Shown piece after piece: positions 1 through 6,337 of a DNA stretch of 6,366 nt. Position 1 is the first letter of the stretch. Each line of letters begins with the position of its first letter. The notes under the pieces are model-generated. The model saw nothing but the letters and a program-made list of their open reading frames with translations, made no database searches and had not been told where the DNA came from. The stretch comes from JASFWK01 sp050049355 (GTDB lineage Bacteria; Chloroflexota; Anaerolineae; B4-G1; DUEL01). Where the stretch lies: contig JASFWK010000120.1 in NCBI GenBank assembly GCA_050049355.1, forward strand, positions 1 to 6,366, read 5' to 3'. The translations under genes were made by a program, and so were the position numbers.

Positions 1-150
1 ACAGCCCACAGCGCGGCAGGTGGAGCACTGTCCCTTCCCGCCGTAGGCGTGTGCGTGAGGGATACCAATCTCCAATGACGCGTGAAGAATGGCCTTCCCA
101 TCATTGATCTCAAGCTCCTCTTCGTCGCCTACGCACTCGATTCGCGGCAT
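1..150 (-). CDS. 2Fe-2S ferredoxin-type domain protein, N-terminus only (cut by left edge)
   Basis: The frame opens with ATG at 150 and runs off the left edge after 50 codons. It begins MPRIECVGDEEELEINDGKA, and residues 22-50 include ILHASLEIGIPHAHA and then YGGKGQCSTCR. This matches the N-terminal half of a beta-grasp 2Fe-2S ferredoxin domain of the adrenodoxin-like type (C-x5-C-x2-C), familiar from stand-alone ferredoxins and from the N-termini of some bacterial adenylate/guanylate cyclases. The second and third ligands (CSTC) are present. The first expected cysteine, before GGKGQC, is tyrosine (codon TAC at 45-43). A run of six G lies 3 nt upstream of the ATG (159-154) and may serve as ribosome binding site. 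The start overlaps the end of the YfhO-like gene by 41 bp in another frame, suggesting translational coupling as a fourth operon member. I cannot tell whether it is a small ferredoxin, a cyclase fusion, or a decayed copy. Confidence 0.68.
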   Translation of the reverse strand, partial: MPRIECVGDEEELEINDGKAILHASLEIGIPHAHAYGGKGQCSTCRAVGC

Positions 151-2989
151 CTGCCCCCCAATTATACACACGAACCGCCAGCAGCCCAAGCAATCCCGTC
201 ATCCCAGAAAGGCTGATCGCTGCGCCGATCCGTGCCGTCATCGAGCGGAACGCAAAGACGACCCGATGGGTCCCCGCCTCCAACCGTACGGCACGGAAGA
301 GGAGGTCCGCTGTCAAGACCTCCACCTCTTCTCCATCCACCCAGGCGTGCCAGCCGGGGTAATTGGCGTCTGTCAGCACCAGGTATCCCGGAGCGGCGAG
401 GTCCACCTCTACCTCTACCCGCTCGGGCACGTAGCTCACCACCCGTACTTCCTCCGGGTCCACCCAATTCCCAGGCAACGGGGCTGCGCGCCCACCGGAC
501 TCCACCACCACCTCGGCGCTCGGGTCGAAGTCCGCTGCCTGCATGCGCTCCACGGCCTCCTCCTCGCTGGCCGCCGCCCACGCCCGGTGGACCACGAAGG
601 CGCGCCCTAACGCGTTCAAGTTCTCATAGACCTTCACGTCCCCAGAATGGACCGGTCGGAAGCGGCCCCGGTCGGAGAGCACCAGCGACTGAAAGGATCC
701 CGTCCGCTCGTCTATGAGGCTCACCCCTCGCACCACCAGCTGCCCCTGGGGCAGCACAGCCCGCACACTCACCGAGGTCGGCACAGCGGCCTCATCCCAG
801 CGCAGACGGGTCACGTAGTCAGTCCCCTCCGGCTGCCCCGGCCAGAAGTGTCCACCTACGTCAGCTTGAGCGTGGGCCACCTCTGGTCCGTACAGCCCCT
901 CCGCCGTCTCCACCCCTGCTCGCAGAGGGAAGGTGTGGGTCACACCGTCGGCGAAGCCTACTGTCACCTCTCCAACCAGCGTCTCGTCCGTCAGCGCACT
1001 CGCCCCATCCAGGTAGCTGACCACGCCCAGCGCCGTCGTTTCAAACGAAGGGATGTAGGCCACCTGCGCAACCTCTTCTTCGGCCAAGCGTGCTTCGAAC
1101 TGGAGATCATAGAACACATCATCGAGCCAGGCGTCGAACACCTTGTCGGTGATCACGTGGCGCACGTTGAAGAGGCTCAACCAGCGCCCATCCGGCACCC
1201 TGGTCAGGTTCTCACGGAGTCGCCCGTCCAGCGAGACCTCCTCTTCGGGCAGAAACGCCCGCTGGAGCGCAAGATACCGGGCCAGGGGAAGCACCCCACC
1301 GTCGTAGCCATCCACCGCCGGGATCCCCAGGGCGAGCGCCAAGTTAGGGGAGAGGACTTCCCGATGTTTGGCTGAGACCACCAAGTTGTAGAGAGCATCG
1401 GGAGAGAGTTGCCCTCCGTAGATCAGATGGAGTTCCTCCAGGTCCCCGGGATCGAAGACAAGGGCGGAGAGGCTTAAGAAGCGATCCGCCGGCCGTCTTC
1501 CCTCCCCGGCCGCCACGAGATGGGCGGCGGCGGGACGCAGGGACGTGTAGGACTGAGGAGCCGTAGCCTGGGCATGGGGAAGGGTCCGGCCGGAGAGGAT
1601 CAACTCCACCGCGAGGAGTATTGCCAACCCTAGCCCAGCGGTTCGCGGCATCCGCCCGGAGAGCCAGAGGAGCCCCGCTGTCGATAGGCCCGCTGCAAGC
1701 CATGCGGCCATCGTCATAGGTCCGCACTGGTGACCAAACATGCCCCAAATCACCACTGCAGCCAACCCTACTCCTCCAGCGATCCACGCCGATCGGGTCA
1801 GCCGCGCTTGCCCGTGGGCCACCCGCTCGACCCCCGCGCCGACTAACGCCGCCCCGCCGAAAGCCCACAGCGCCAGCCATCTCGCCGGAGCGCGGAAGTG
1901 AGCAAAGCCAGGCACGAACCGAGCCAGCAGCAAGTAGAGAGGGTTGTACAACCCAAGGGCCAGAAAGAGACCCAGGGCCGCCAACAGAAACACACCCCAC
2001 ACACGATCACGGCTACCCTCTGCGTCGTCTCTCCCTCGCCTCAGCAGTGACCAGGAGCAAACCGCAACCAGCAGCAAGCCGACCACGCCGACCGTCGCCA
2101 CGTACTCGACGTTCTCAGGTTCTACCGCATCGCCATACCCAGGGAGCAGCGCACGGGCCAAGTAGGGGGGTGAGAGGGAAAAAGAAACCCGCTCGTTGAA
2201 GGGGAGGCCGCGGGCCCGCACCGAGAGACGTGCCAGTTCGAAGGTGGGCACCAGCTGCGCTGCCGCCAGCACAGCTCCCAGCGCCACAGCCCCTATCCAG
2301 ACCGTGGCCCGCCGCTTGAGGGACGGGCTATTCCCACCGCGCCGAGGCACCAGGGCGTAGACTGCCAGGCCTGTCAGCATGATGAAAGCGGACTGGGTGT
2401 GACCCGCCAGCAGCGTCAATCCCACCGGCGCCGCCAATCCCGCGAAGGCACACACGGCCCGCCGGGCCAGGGCCCAATCGTACAACGTCAGCAGCCAGGG
2501 GAACCAGGCCAGAGCCTGCAGCTGGTTTACATGCTCCACCTGGGCCCCCAGGTACCCGCCGAGCGCCAGCGCCGCCCCGGCCGTCCACGCCCCCACCCGC
2601 CCAAGCCGAAGGGATGTGCGGGCGTAGACATACGTCCCGGTCGCCGCCAGACAGAGGTGAAGGATCACGCTCCAGTGAAGGGAGCGGTGTGGCGGAAGTA
2701 GAAACCACAGAGGCCAGTTGAGCGGATACAGCGTCCCAACCTGGCTATTCGCCAGCAAGGGCACCCCCATGAACAGGTGAGGATTCCAGAGCGGAAGTCG
2801 TCCAGCTCGCAGCGCCCGCGTCGCCTCGGACCAGTACGGATAGAAGTAGGTAAAAAGATCACCGCCGGCCAGAACTCGCCCTGCCGGCCCGATACGCCAG
2901 AAGACCAACAGGATCAGCACCAAGAGCCCCACCACGGCCGCGATGTCCAACGCCCTGTGTCTAGAGTCCACGTCCGTCGCCCCCCGCAT
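110..2989 (-). CDS. YfhO-family polytopic membrane protein (GT-C-like)
   Basis: This 959-residue protein has about 13-14 hydrophobic segments in residues 14-466, a large soluble part (about 470-918) and a last membrane helix (about 920-943). Family hallmarks visible are GGD at 42-44 in the first extracytoplasmic loop, LPLWNP (65-70), GVPLLAN-Q-G-LYPLNW (75-92), EHVNQLQALAWFPWL (152-166), FRAPARW (365-371), VDGYDGG (559-565), NVRHVITD (608-615) and YPGWHAWVDG (877-886). The segment around 650-790, containing TDYVTRL (723-729), looks like an extra beta-rich domain. YfhO proteins are GT-C-like membrane proteins. Bacillus YfhO is linked to glycosylation of lipoteichoic acid, but the substrate here is unknown. 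ATG at 2989 is supported by GAGAGG at 2999-2994, 4 nt upstream. The start overlaps the GT39 gene by 29 bp, so the two are probably coupled. The Arg-rich tail lies in the region shared with the ferredoxin-like gene. Stop codon is TGA. The family call is secure; the reaction is inferred. Confidence 0.92.
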   Translation of the reverse strand: MRGATDVDSRHRALDIAAVVGLLVLILLVFWRIGPAGRVLAGGDLFTYFYPYWSEATRALRAGRLPLWNPHLFMGVPLLANSQVGTLYPLNWPLWFLLPPHRSLHWSVILHLCLAATGTYVYARTSLRLGRVGAWTAGAALALGGYLGAQVEHVNQLQALAWFPWLLTLYDWALARRAVCAFAGLAAPVGLTLLAGHTQSAFIMLTGLAVYALVPRRGGNSPSLKRRATVWIGAVALGAVLAAAQLVPTFELARLSVRARGLPFNERVSFSLSPPYLARALLPGYGDAVEPENVEYVATVGVVGLLLVAVCSWSLLRRGRDDAEGSRDRVWGVFLLAALGLFLALGLYNPLYLLLARFVPGFAHFRAPARWLALWAFGGAALVGAGVERVAHGQARLTRSAWIAGGVGLAAVVIWGMFGHQCGPMTMAAWLAAGLSTAGLLWLSGRMPRTAGLGLAILLAVELILSGRTLPHAQATAPQSYTSLRPAAAHLVAAGEGRRPADRFLSLSALVFDPGDLEELHLIYGGQLSPDALYNLVVSAKHREVLSPNLALALGIPAVDGYDGGVLPLARYLALQRAFLPEEEVSLDGRLRENLTRVPDGRWLSLFNVRHVITDKVFDAWLDDVFYDLQFEARLAEEEVAQVAYIPSFETTALGVVSYLDGASALTDETLVGEVTVGFADGVTHTFPLRAGVETAEGLYGPEVAHAQADVGGHFWPGQPEGTDYVTRLRWDEAAVPTSVSVRAVLPQGQLVVRGVSLIDERTGSFQSLVLSDRGRFRPVHSGDVKVYENLNALGRAFVVHRAWAAASEEEAVERMQAADFDPSAEVVVESGGRAAPLPGNWVDPEEVRVVSYVPERVEVEVDLAAPGYLVLTDANYPGWHAWVDGEEVEVLTADLLFRAVRLEAGTHRVVFAFRSMTARIGAAISLSGMTGLLGLLAVRVYNWGADAANRVRRRRRGA

Positions 2990-4466
2990 TTCGCCTCTCG
3001 ACCCTCACGCGCTCCAACTTCTCGATCCGATACACCCTGAAGCTCACCGTTTGATCCTGCGCTCGCGCCTCCAGCATCAGCTCCAGCCGATAGCCCACGT
3101 TTGCCAGGGCCCTCTCTACCCGCGCAGAGGATTCCCAGGCAGGGAAGACGACATAGCGAGGTTCAGCCTCGCCGAAGGCCCGCACGTCGCGGGCCAACCA
3201 AGCCGGCGTGGGCCAATAGGCCAGGTAGAGAGGGGCGTCGAAGAGATAGAAACGATACTCCCACCCCAGCCAGTGGTGATAGAGCACGGTCCCCTCGGGC
3301 AGCTCCCGCAGGAAGTCGGTGACCTGTTCGATGCCATCGTGGGTTGCGAGGCCCGCCCCCACCGGTACGCGCCCGGCGACGGCGTCACCTGCAGGCACTA
3401 CCAGGCATAGGGCGACGACCGACAGAGCAAGAGGGGCTGCCCACCGCCTATCCAGAAGCCTGGCCCCTGCGGAGACTGCCCTCCCCAGGAGCGCCGCAGC
3501 CAGCGGAACCAACGGGAGCAAGTAGCGATCCCATACCGGGAAGGCCCACAGCCAATGGACGAGTAAGTAGGCCAGGCAAAACCCAATCAAGATCAGGTCG
3601 AAAAGGGCGGACCAATCCCGGCGCCCCAGAGCTCGGACGACTAGCGCAGTGGCGCCGCCAATGAACGCCACCTCGAGCAGAGGCGAGCCCAGGAGATAGC
3701 GGAGTAAGCCTACCCACGCTCGCAGGCGGGGAGTCAGCTCTGCCGGCCAGATCAGACGCAGGCCACCGTAGCCGATCACACCTTCCCCCCAGAACCCTTG
3801 GGCTCCCTGCGTCATGCGCACCTGGTCCCAGCCAACCACCAAGCCGACCACGGCGAGGAAGCCCGTCACCGCTCGTGCCAGCTCTCTTCCGAGCCGCACG
3901 CCCCTCCCTCGAAAGGCAGAACTTACAGCCAGCAGCCCCACCAGCGGCAGCCAGACCACGCCGGTCCGCTTGGCGGCCAGCGAGAGGCCCGCCAGAACCC
4001 CGGCTAGGAACGATTGCCTCTCCACCGCCGCCACGCACGCGGCCAGTCCCATCACAACCATCAGCGGATCGGTGAAGCCAGTGGCGGAGAAAAGAATCCC
4101 GAACGGCGAGAGGGCCACTACCAGCGCTGCAGCCAACCCGGCCATCGAGTCGCGATAGAGCCGTCGGACCAACCGCCCGGTCAGTCCCACCGTCGCCAAG
4201 CCAGCCATCAATCCCGGCAGGCGCACCGCCAACTCCGATGGTCCCAGCAGTGCCAGGCTCCCACTCAGAAGATAGGGCAAGAGCGGCGGTTTGTAGACCG
4301 GCACCGCCGACAGCCAGGGGTCGCGTCCGCTCAGAATCAGTAAACCCCAGTGGCCATAGAGTGCTTCATCGGGATGGAGCCGGTGGACTCCGACGACCGT
4401 CAGCCGCAGCGTCCAAGCCAACAGACAGAGAAGCAGACCCCAGACATCCTGCGTCTCACGTTTCAC
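2961..4466 (-). CDS. GT39/ArnT-like membrane glycosyltransferase
   Basis: This 501-residue GT-C enzyme is predicted to transfer a sugar from a polyprenyl-phosphate donor on the extracytoplasmic side of the membrane. It has about 12-13 hydrophobic segments in residues 9-360 and a small soluble tail. Motifs of the PMT_2/ArnT family are present: HPDEA (31-35, acidic catalytic pair in the first outer loop), KPPLLPYL (59-66), SELAVRLPG (77-85), FTDP (131-134, second conserved Asp), AAKRTG (164-169) and DRYLLPLVP (313-321). The start is GTG at 4466. An in-frame TGA lies two codons upstream, and the first membrane helix begins at residue 9, so this start is well bounded. No good Shine-Dalgarno sequence is seen, so translation may depend on coupling with the GT2 gene 35 bp upstream. 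The first codons are made from a 7-bp tandem repeat (4454-4474). Stop is TAG inside the YfhO-like gene. Acceptor (lipid, protein or glycan) cannot be read from sequence. Confidence 0.92.
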   Translation of the reverse strand: MKRETQDVWGLLLCLLAWTLRLTVVGVHRLHPDEALYGHWGLLILSGRDPWLSAVPVYKPPLLPYLLSGSLALLGPSELAVRLPGLMAGLATVGLTGRLVRRLYRDSMAGLAAALVVALSPFGILFSATGFTDPLMVVMGLAACVAAVERQSFLAGVLAGLSLAAKRTGVVWLPLVGLLAVSSAFRGRGVRLGRELARAVTGFLAVVGLVVGWDQVRMTQGAQGFWGEGVIGYGGLRLIWPAELTPRLRAWVGLLRYLLGSPLLEVAFIGGATALVVRALGRRDWSALFDLILIGFCLAYLLVHWLWAFPVWDRYLLPLVPLAAALLGRAVSAGARLLDRRWAAPLALSVVALCLVVPAGDAVAGRVPVGAGLATHDGIEQVTDFLRELPEGTVLYHHWLGWEYRFYLFDAPLYLAYWPTPAWLARDVRAFGEAEPRYVVFPAWESSARVERALANVGYRLELMLEARAQDQTVSFRVYRIEKLERVRVERRNAGGDGRGL

Positions 4467-4474
4467 GTCTCAAG
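4454..4474. repeat. Three tandem copies of a 7-bp unit (TCTCACG / TTTCACG / TCTCAAG)
   Basis: On the plus strand the units TCTCACG, TTTCACG and TCTCAAG follow each other without spacing. On the coding strand this reads GTGAAACGTGAGA and includes the GTG start of the GT39 gene and its first codons (Met-Lys-Arg-Glu). Short CGTGAAA-type degenerate repeats recur between genes in some environmental bacterial genomes. I recall this pattern but cannot check it here. The unit shares the CGTGAAA core with the repeat at 6227-6258. Confidence 0.6.
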
Positions 4475-4501
4475 CATCGTGCACCAGACGAGTGGCCTCA
4501 G

Positions 4502-5236
4502 CTAGAACCGCTTGAACCGACAGCGAAGGAGGGTCCAAAGCACGGTGGCGGCGTCCCTCCAACTGATCTTCTTACCCTCAGAGAACTCCCGCCCGGTGTA
4601 GGAGATGGGGACCTCATAGATGCGGTAGCCTAGCCGCAGAATCTGGGCTGTGATCTCTGGATCGAACCCCCAGCCGGGTTCGGTGAGGCGCAGCTGTTCG
4701 GCGACCTCCCTTGTGAACATCTTATAGCAAGTCTCCATGTCGGTCAGGATCGTGTCGTAGAGCAGATTGGTCGCCAATGTGAGGAAGCGGTTGCCCACCA
4801 TATGCCAAAAGAACATCGCCTTGGTGGGACCCCCCCGGAAGCGAGAGCCATAAGTCACCTGGCTGCGATTCTCCAAGATAGGCTGCAGTAGAGCTGGATA
4901 GTCCCGGGGGTCGTACTCCAGATCAGCGTCCTGGATGACGAAGATATCGCCCGTGGCGCGGTTCAGGGCTGTACGGACAGCCGCTCCCTTGCCCTGGTTC
5001 TCCTCATGAAAGACAACGATGAGATCGGACTCCCGTTCGTAGGATCGCAGCAGCTCCCGCGTGCCATCGACGGAACTGTCATCTACCACCACAACCTCTC
5101 GCTCCAGTTCGACCACCCGATCGTCCGGGTCACCATACCCCACAGGAACAGCCAGGCGGACCGCGCGGACGCGGCGGATGATCTCCGCCACGGTAGCGAC
5201 TTCGTTGTACACCGGGATGATCACCGAAAGTCTCAT
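4502..5236 (-). CDS. Family 2 glycosyltransferase (DPM1/DPG-synthase-like)
   Basis: This is a 244-residue cytoplasmic GT-A enzyme predicted to load a sugar from a nucleotide donor onto polyprenyl phosphate. Motifs in order are PVYNE (8-12), VVVDDSSVDGT (49-59, nucleotide-binding Asp pair 52-53), NQGKGAAVRTAL (80-91), QDADLEYDP (102-110, DxD metal site D103/D105), GSRF (130-133), TDMETCYKMF (165-174), GFDPEI (190-195) and EVPISY (208-213). There is no C-terminal membrane domain, so it resembles single-domain DPM1-like synthases. Residues about 27-46, containing GDPDD, form an insertion of about 15-18 residues before the first beta-strand Asp motif. GTG (5239) and ATG (5236) start codons are adjacent. 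I choose ATG because GGGAG (5246-5242) is 5 nt from it but only 2 nt from GTG. It is the first gene of the operon and plausibly feeds the GT39 enzyme downstream. Sugar identity is unknown. Confidence 0.93.
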   Translation of the reverse strand: MRLSVIIPVYNEVATVAEIIRRVRAVRLAVPVGYGDPDDRVVELEREVVVVDDSSVDGTRELLRSYERESDLIVVFHEENQGKGAAVRTALNRATGDIFVIQDADLEYDPRDYPALLQPILENRSQVTYGSRFRGGPTKAMFFWHMVGNRFLTLATNLLYDTILTDMETCYKMFTREVAEQLRLTEPGWGFDPEITAQILRLGYRIYEVPISYTGREFSEGKKISWRDAATVLWTLLRCRFKRF

Positions 5237-5241
5237 CACGT

Positions 5242-5246
5242 CTCCC
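5242..5246 (-). promoter_or_regulatory. Shine-Dalgarno GGGAG deciding the GT2 start
   Basis: GGGAG on the minus strand lies 5 nt before ATG 5236 and only 2 nt before GTG 5239. This spacing favours ATG and makes the protein 244 residues long. Confidence 0.65.
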
Positions 5247-5274
5247 AGATGAATGGCTGGAACACAGTGGGAGC

Positions 5275-5303
5275 ATTATAGCCGATGGGCGGAAGGCAGA
5301 CAA
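5275..5303 (-). promoter_or_regulatory. Sigma70-type promoter of the glycosyltransferase operon
   Basis: On the minus strand there is TTGTCT (5303-5298, 4 of 6 to consensus), a 17-bp spacer and a perfect TATAAT (5280-5275). Transcription would begin near 5268, giving a leader of about 30 nt before the GT2 start codon. It is the only strong promoter-like match upstream of the cluster. An imperfect inverted repeat, CCAC-6 nt-GTGG (5308-5321), lies just upstream of the -35 box. It could be an operator but is too short to claim. Confidence 0.7.
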
Positions 5304-5572
5304 GATCCCACTGATCCGTGGATAGCTTTCTAGAATGAAGAGCCCTATCGATGCCGAGAGTCCGGACGCCACCATCTCTCACGGCTTACGGGCGAAGAAG
5401 GGTTTCCCCGAGGAATCTCGAGCAGACTCAACAGCGGGCTTGCCAGAGCGATAACCGACTGGGCGCCCTGCCTGCCGGGTGGCTCGCCACGGAGATGAAC
5501 CTGCGGGTGGCGTCGTCGGTATATAGTGTGGGGGGCTATCTGGCCCAACGTGTTTCGGGGCCGCTCTGATGC
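5304..5572. other. Intergenic region between divergent promoters, no gene recognised
   Basis: I see no convincing gene here. The open frames on both strands (for example ATG 5351 to 5569 plus, and 5593 to 5345 minus) give low-complexity Arg/Pro/Ser-rich translations with no recognisable domain and no good ribosome binding site. Small palindromes occur, for example TTCTAGAA at 5328-5335, but none is long enough to assign a role. The segment probably holds only upstream regulatory DNA for the two divergent units. Confidence 0.5.
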
Positions 5573-5601
5573 TTGACAACCCCCCTTGGGCAAGCTACAC
5601 T
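5573..5601 (+). promoter_or_regulatory. Sigma70-type promoter upstream of the split lipoprotein gene
   Basis: Consensus TTGACA (5573-5578), a 17-bp spacer and TACACT (5596-5601, 4 of 6) form a well-spaced promoter on the plus strand. Transcription would start near 5608, leaving a leader of about 117 nt before GTG 5725. The presence of a good promoter argues that the gene downstream was, or still is, expressed. The leader contains a distant inverted repeat, GCCCAC (5641-5646) with GTGGGC (5682-5687), whose role is unknown. Confidence 0.65.
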
Positions 5602-5724
5602 TCCCGCGTGAGCCGCGAAGAGCCGATCGATGTACGGGGCGCCCACAATCCCGCTCTAACAGCTGCCTTTATGCATTAGCCGTGGGCATTGGAGGCTGAT
5701 TCGCGGGTCAAAGGTAGGCCGATT

Positions 5725-6123
5725 GTGAGAGGTCGCACAGTTCGCTGCGGAGCGGTTCTGCTGCTGACGGTTCTCCTAACCGCTTGCGCCCGATTGCCGC
5801 GCGAAGCCTGGCAGGTAGTCTTGCACAACTTCGAGGCTGACGCCGAGCCACGGCTTATCTCCGCCCGGAAAGTAGATCCCCTGCCGGAGGATCAGGCGGT
5901 GGCTGCGCAGGACGTCTGGTGCGTCAACGTCGCCTACATCTGCTGAAGTTGTGATCTTGGACGGTACCGTACGTGCTCCTCCAGCTCCCTCGTACGCCAG
6001 ATCAACGACGAGTCGAAGGTGGCGCCAGTGGTGACCGACGAGGATTGGGCAAGGTGGGAGGCACGTGGCTGCCGTCGCGAAGGCCCGGTGGTCTCAGAGG
6101 GCGCCCGGGGGGTCGATTACTAG
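5725..6123 (+). pseudogene. Small cysteine-containing lipoprotein interrupted by in-frame TGA
   Basis: GTG at 5725 opens a lipoprotein signal peptide: MRGRTVR, a hydrophobic stretch to residue 18, then lipobox LTAC with the lipidated cysteine at position 21. AAAGGTAGG (5710-5718) lies 6 nt upstream. A TTG at 5689 would extend it by 12 residues, but the GTG start gives the better signal peptide. After 73 codons (ending DVWCVNVAYIC) there is TGA at 5944-5946. The frame then continues for 58 codons, beginning SCDLGRYRTC and containing TDEDWARWEARGC, to TAG at 6121-6123. Cysteines at 66 and 73 before the stop, and 76 and 84 after it, suggest one domain split in two. A perfect hairpin starts at the final TAG. 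Changing TGA to TGG would restore a 132-residue protein with CWSC. I do not recognise the family firmly. Alternatives are a real 73-residue product, a sequencing error, or recoding. Confidence 0.5.
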
Positions 6124-6138
6124 GGCCTGGCTAGGCCC
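6123..6138 (+). terminator. Hairpin directly after the lipoprotein frame, terminator-like without T-tract
   Basis: GGGCCT (6123-6128), loop GGCT and AGGCCC (6133-6138) form a perfect 6-bp GC-rich stem. The stem starts on the last base of the TAG that ends the extended lipoprotein frame. No run of T follows, so intrinsic termination would be weak. It could instead protect the transcript end. Its placement supports 6123 as the ancestral end of the gene. Confidence 0.4.
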
Positions 6139-6226
6139 ATCACTTCCGTCAAATCTGAACAGGCTCGGAACGCGAACACCACAAATCAGCAAATGGCGAA
6201 GATCTCATTGATGATTGAGAGGAAGG

Positions 6227-6258
6227 ATTCGTGAAATCCGCTATTCGTGTCAGCCGTG
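6227..6258. repeat. Degenerate 8-bp-periodic tandem repeat (ATTCGTGA-like units)
   Basis: Four consecutive octamers can be read: ATTCGTGA, AATCCGCT, ATTCGTGT and CAGCCGTG. Units one and three match at 7 of 8 positions, and the others are related by a few substitutions. A fifth partial unit (ATCCG) may follow at 6259. Similar ATTCGTG/AATCCGTG periodic repeats recur between genes in several environmental bacterial lineages. That is from memory and unverified here. Their function is unknown. Confidence 0.5.
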
Positions 6259-6298
6259 ATCCGATAACTAGCTACCGGACAGTTTGGCCTAGCGCCGA

Positions 6299-6337
6299 GC
6301 CGAGGCGCTGATCGAGTGATCGAGATCAAGCCTCGGC
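6299..6337. repeat. Composite inverted repeat with internal direct repeat
   Basis: GCCGAGGC (6299-6306) and GCCTCGGC (6330-6337) are perfect 8-bp inverted repeats. Inside lies a second inverted pair, TGATC (6309-6313) with GATCA (6324-6328). The octamer TGATCGAG is also tandemly repeated (6309-6324). Together they could fold into a two-part hairpin with small bulges. No T-tract follows on the plus strand. It may be a transcript-end structure, a protein binding site, or part of a repeat family. Confidence 0.5.

Noticed and set aside
161..166. TATAAT on the minus strand just before the ferredoxin-like ATG, with TTGGGC 17 bp upstream
   Set aside because: It falls in codons of the YfhO-like protein, the -35 match is only 3 of 6, and transcription would start almost at the ATG. 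A chance match is likely.
647..1375. Plus-strand open frame of 242 codons
   Set aside because: It lies wholly antisense to the YfhO-like gene, has no domain, and its length is a by-product of GC-rich third-position bias on the opposite strand.
1344..2000. Minus-strand open frame of 218 codons, and similar ones at 162-581, 2328-2708 and 3448-4038
   Set aside because: They are out-of-frame shadows inside the YfhO-like and GT39 genes, with Gly/Arg/Pro/Ser-rich translations and no motifs.
2943..3410. Plus-strand open frames across the GT39 gene (2943-3410, 3344-3664, 3814-4158, 4238-4633)
   Set aside because: They are antisense to a gene with clear GT39 motifs and carry no recognisable domain.
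5351..5569. 72-codon plus-strand open frame from ATG 5351
   Set aside because: There is no plausible ribosome binding site and no domain. It ends just before the plus promoter and sits in an otherwise gene-free divergent region.
5944..5985. Selenocysteine insertion at TGA 5944, with the palindrome ACGGTACCGT (5960-5969) as a SECIS-like element
   Set aside because: A perfect palindrome has no room for a loop, and I see no convincing bacterial SECIS stem-loop at the usual distance. A nonsense mutation is simpler.
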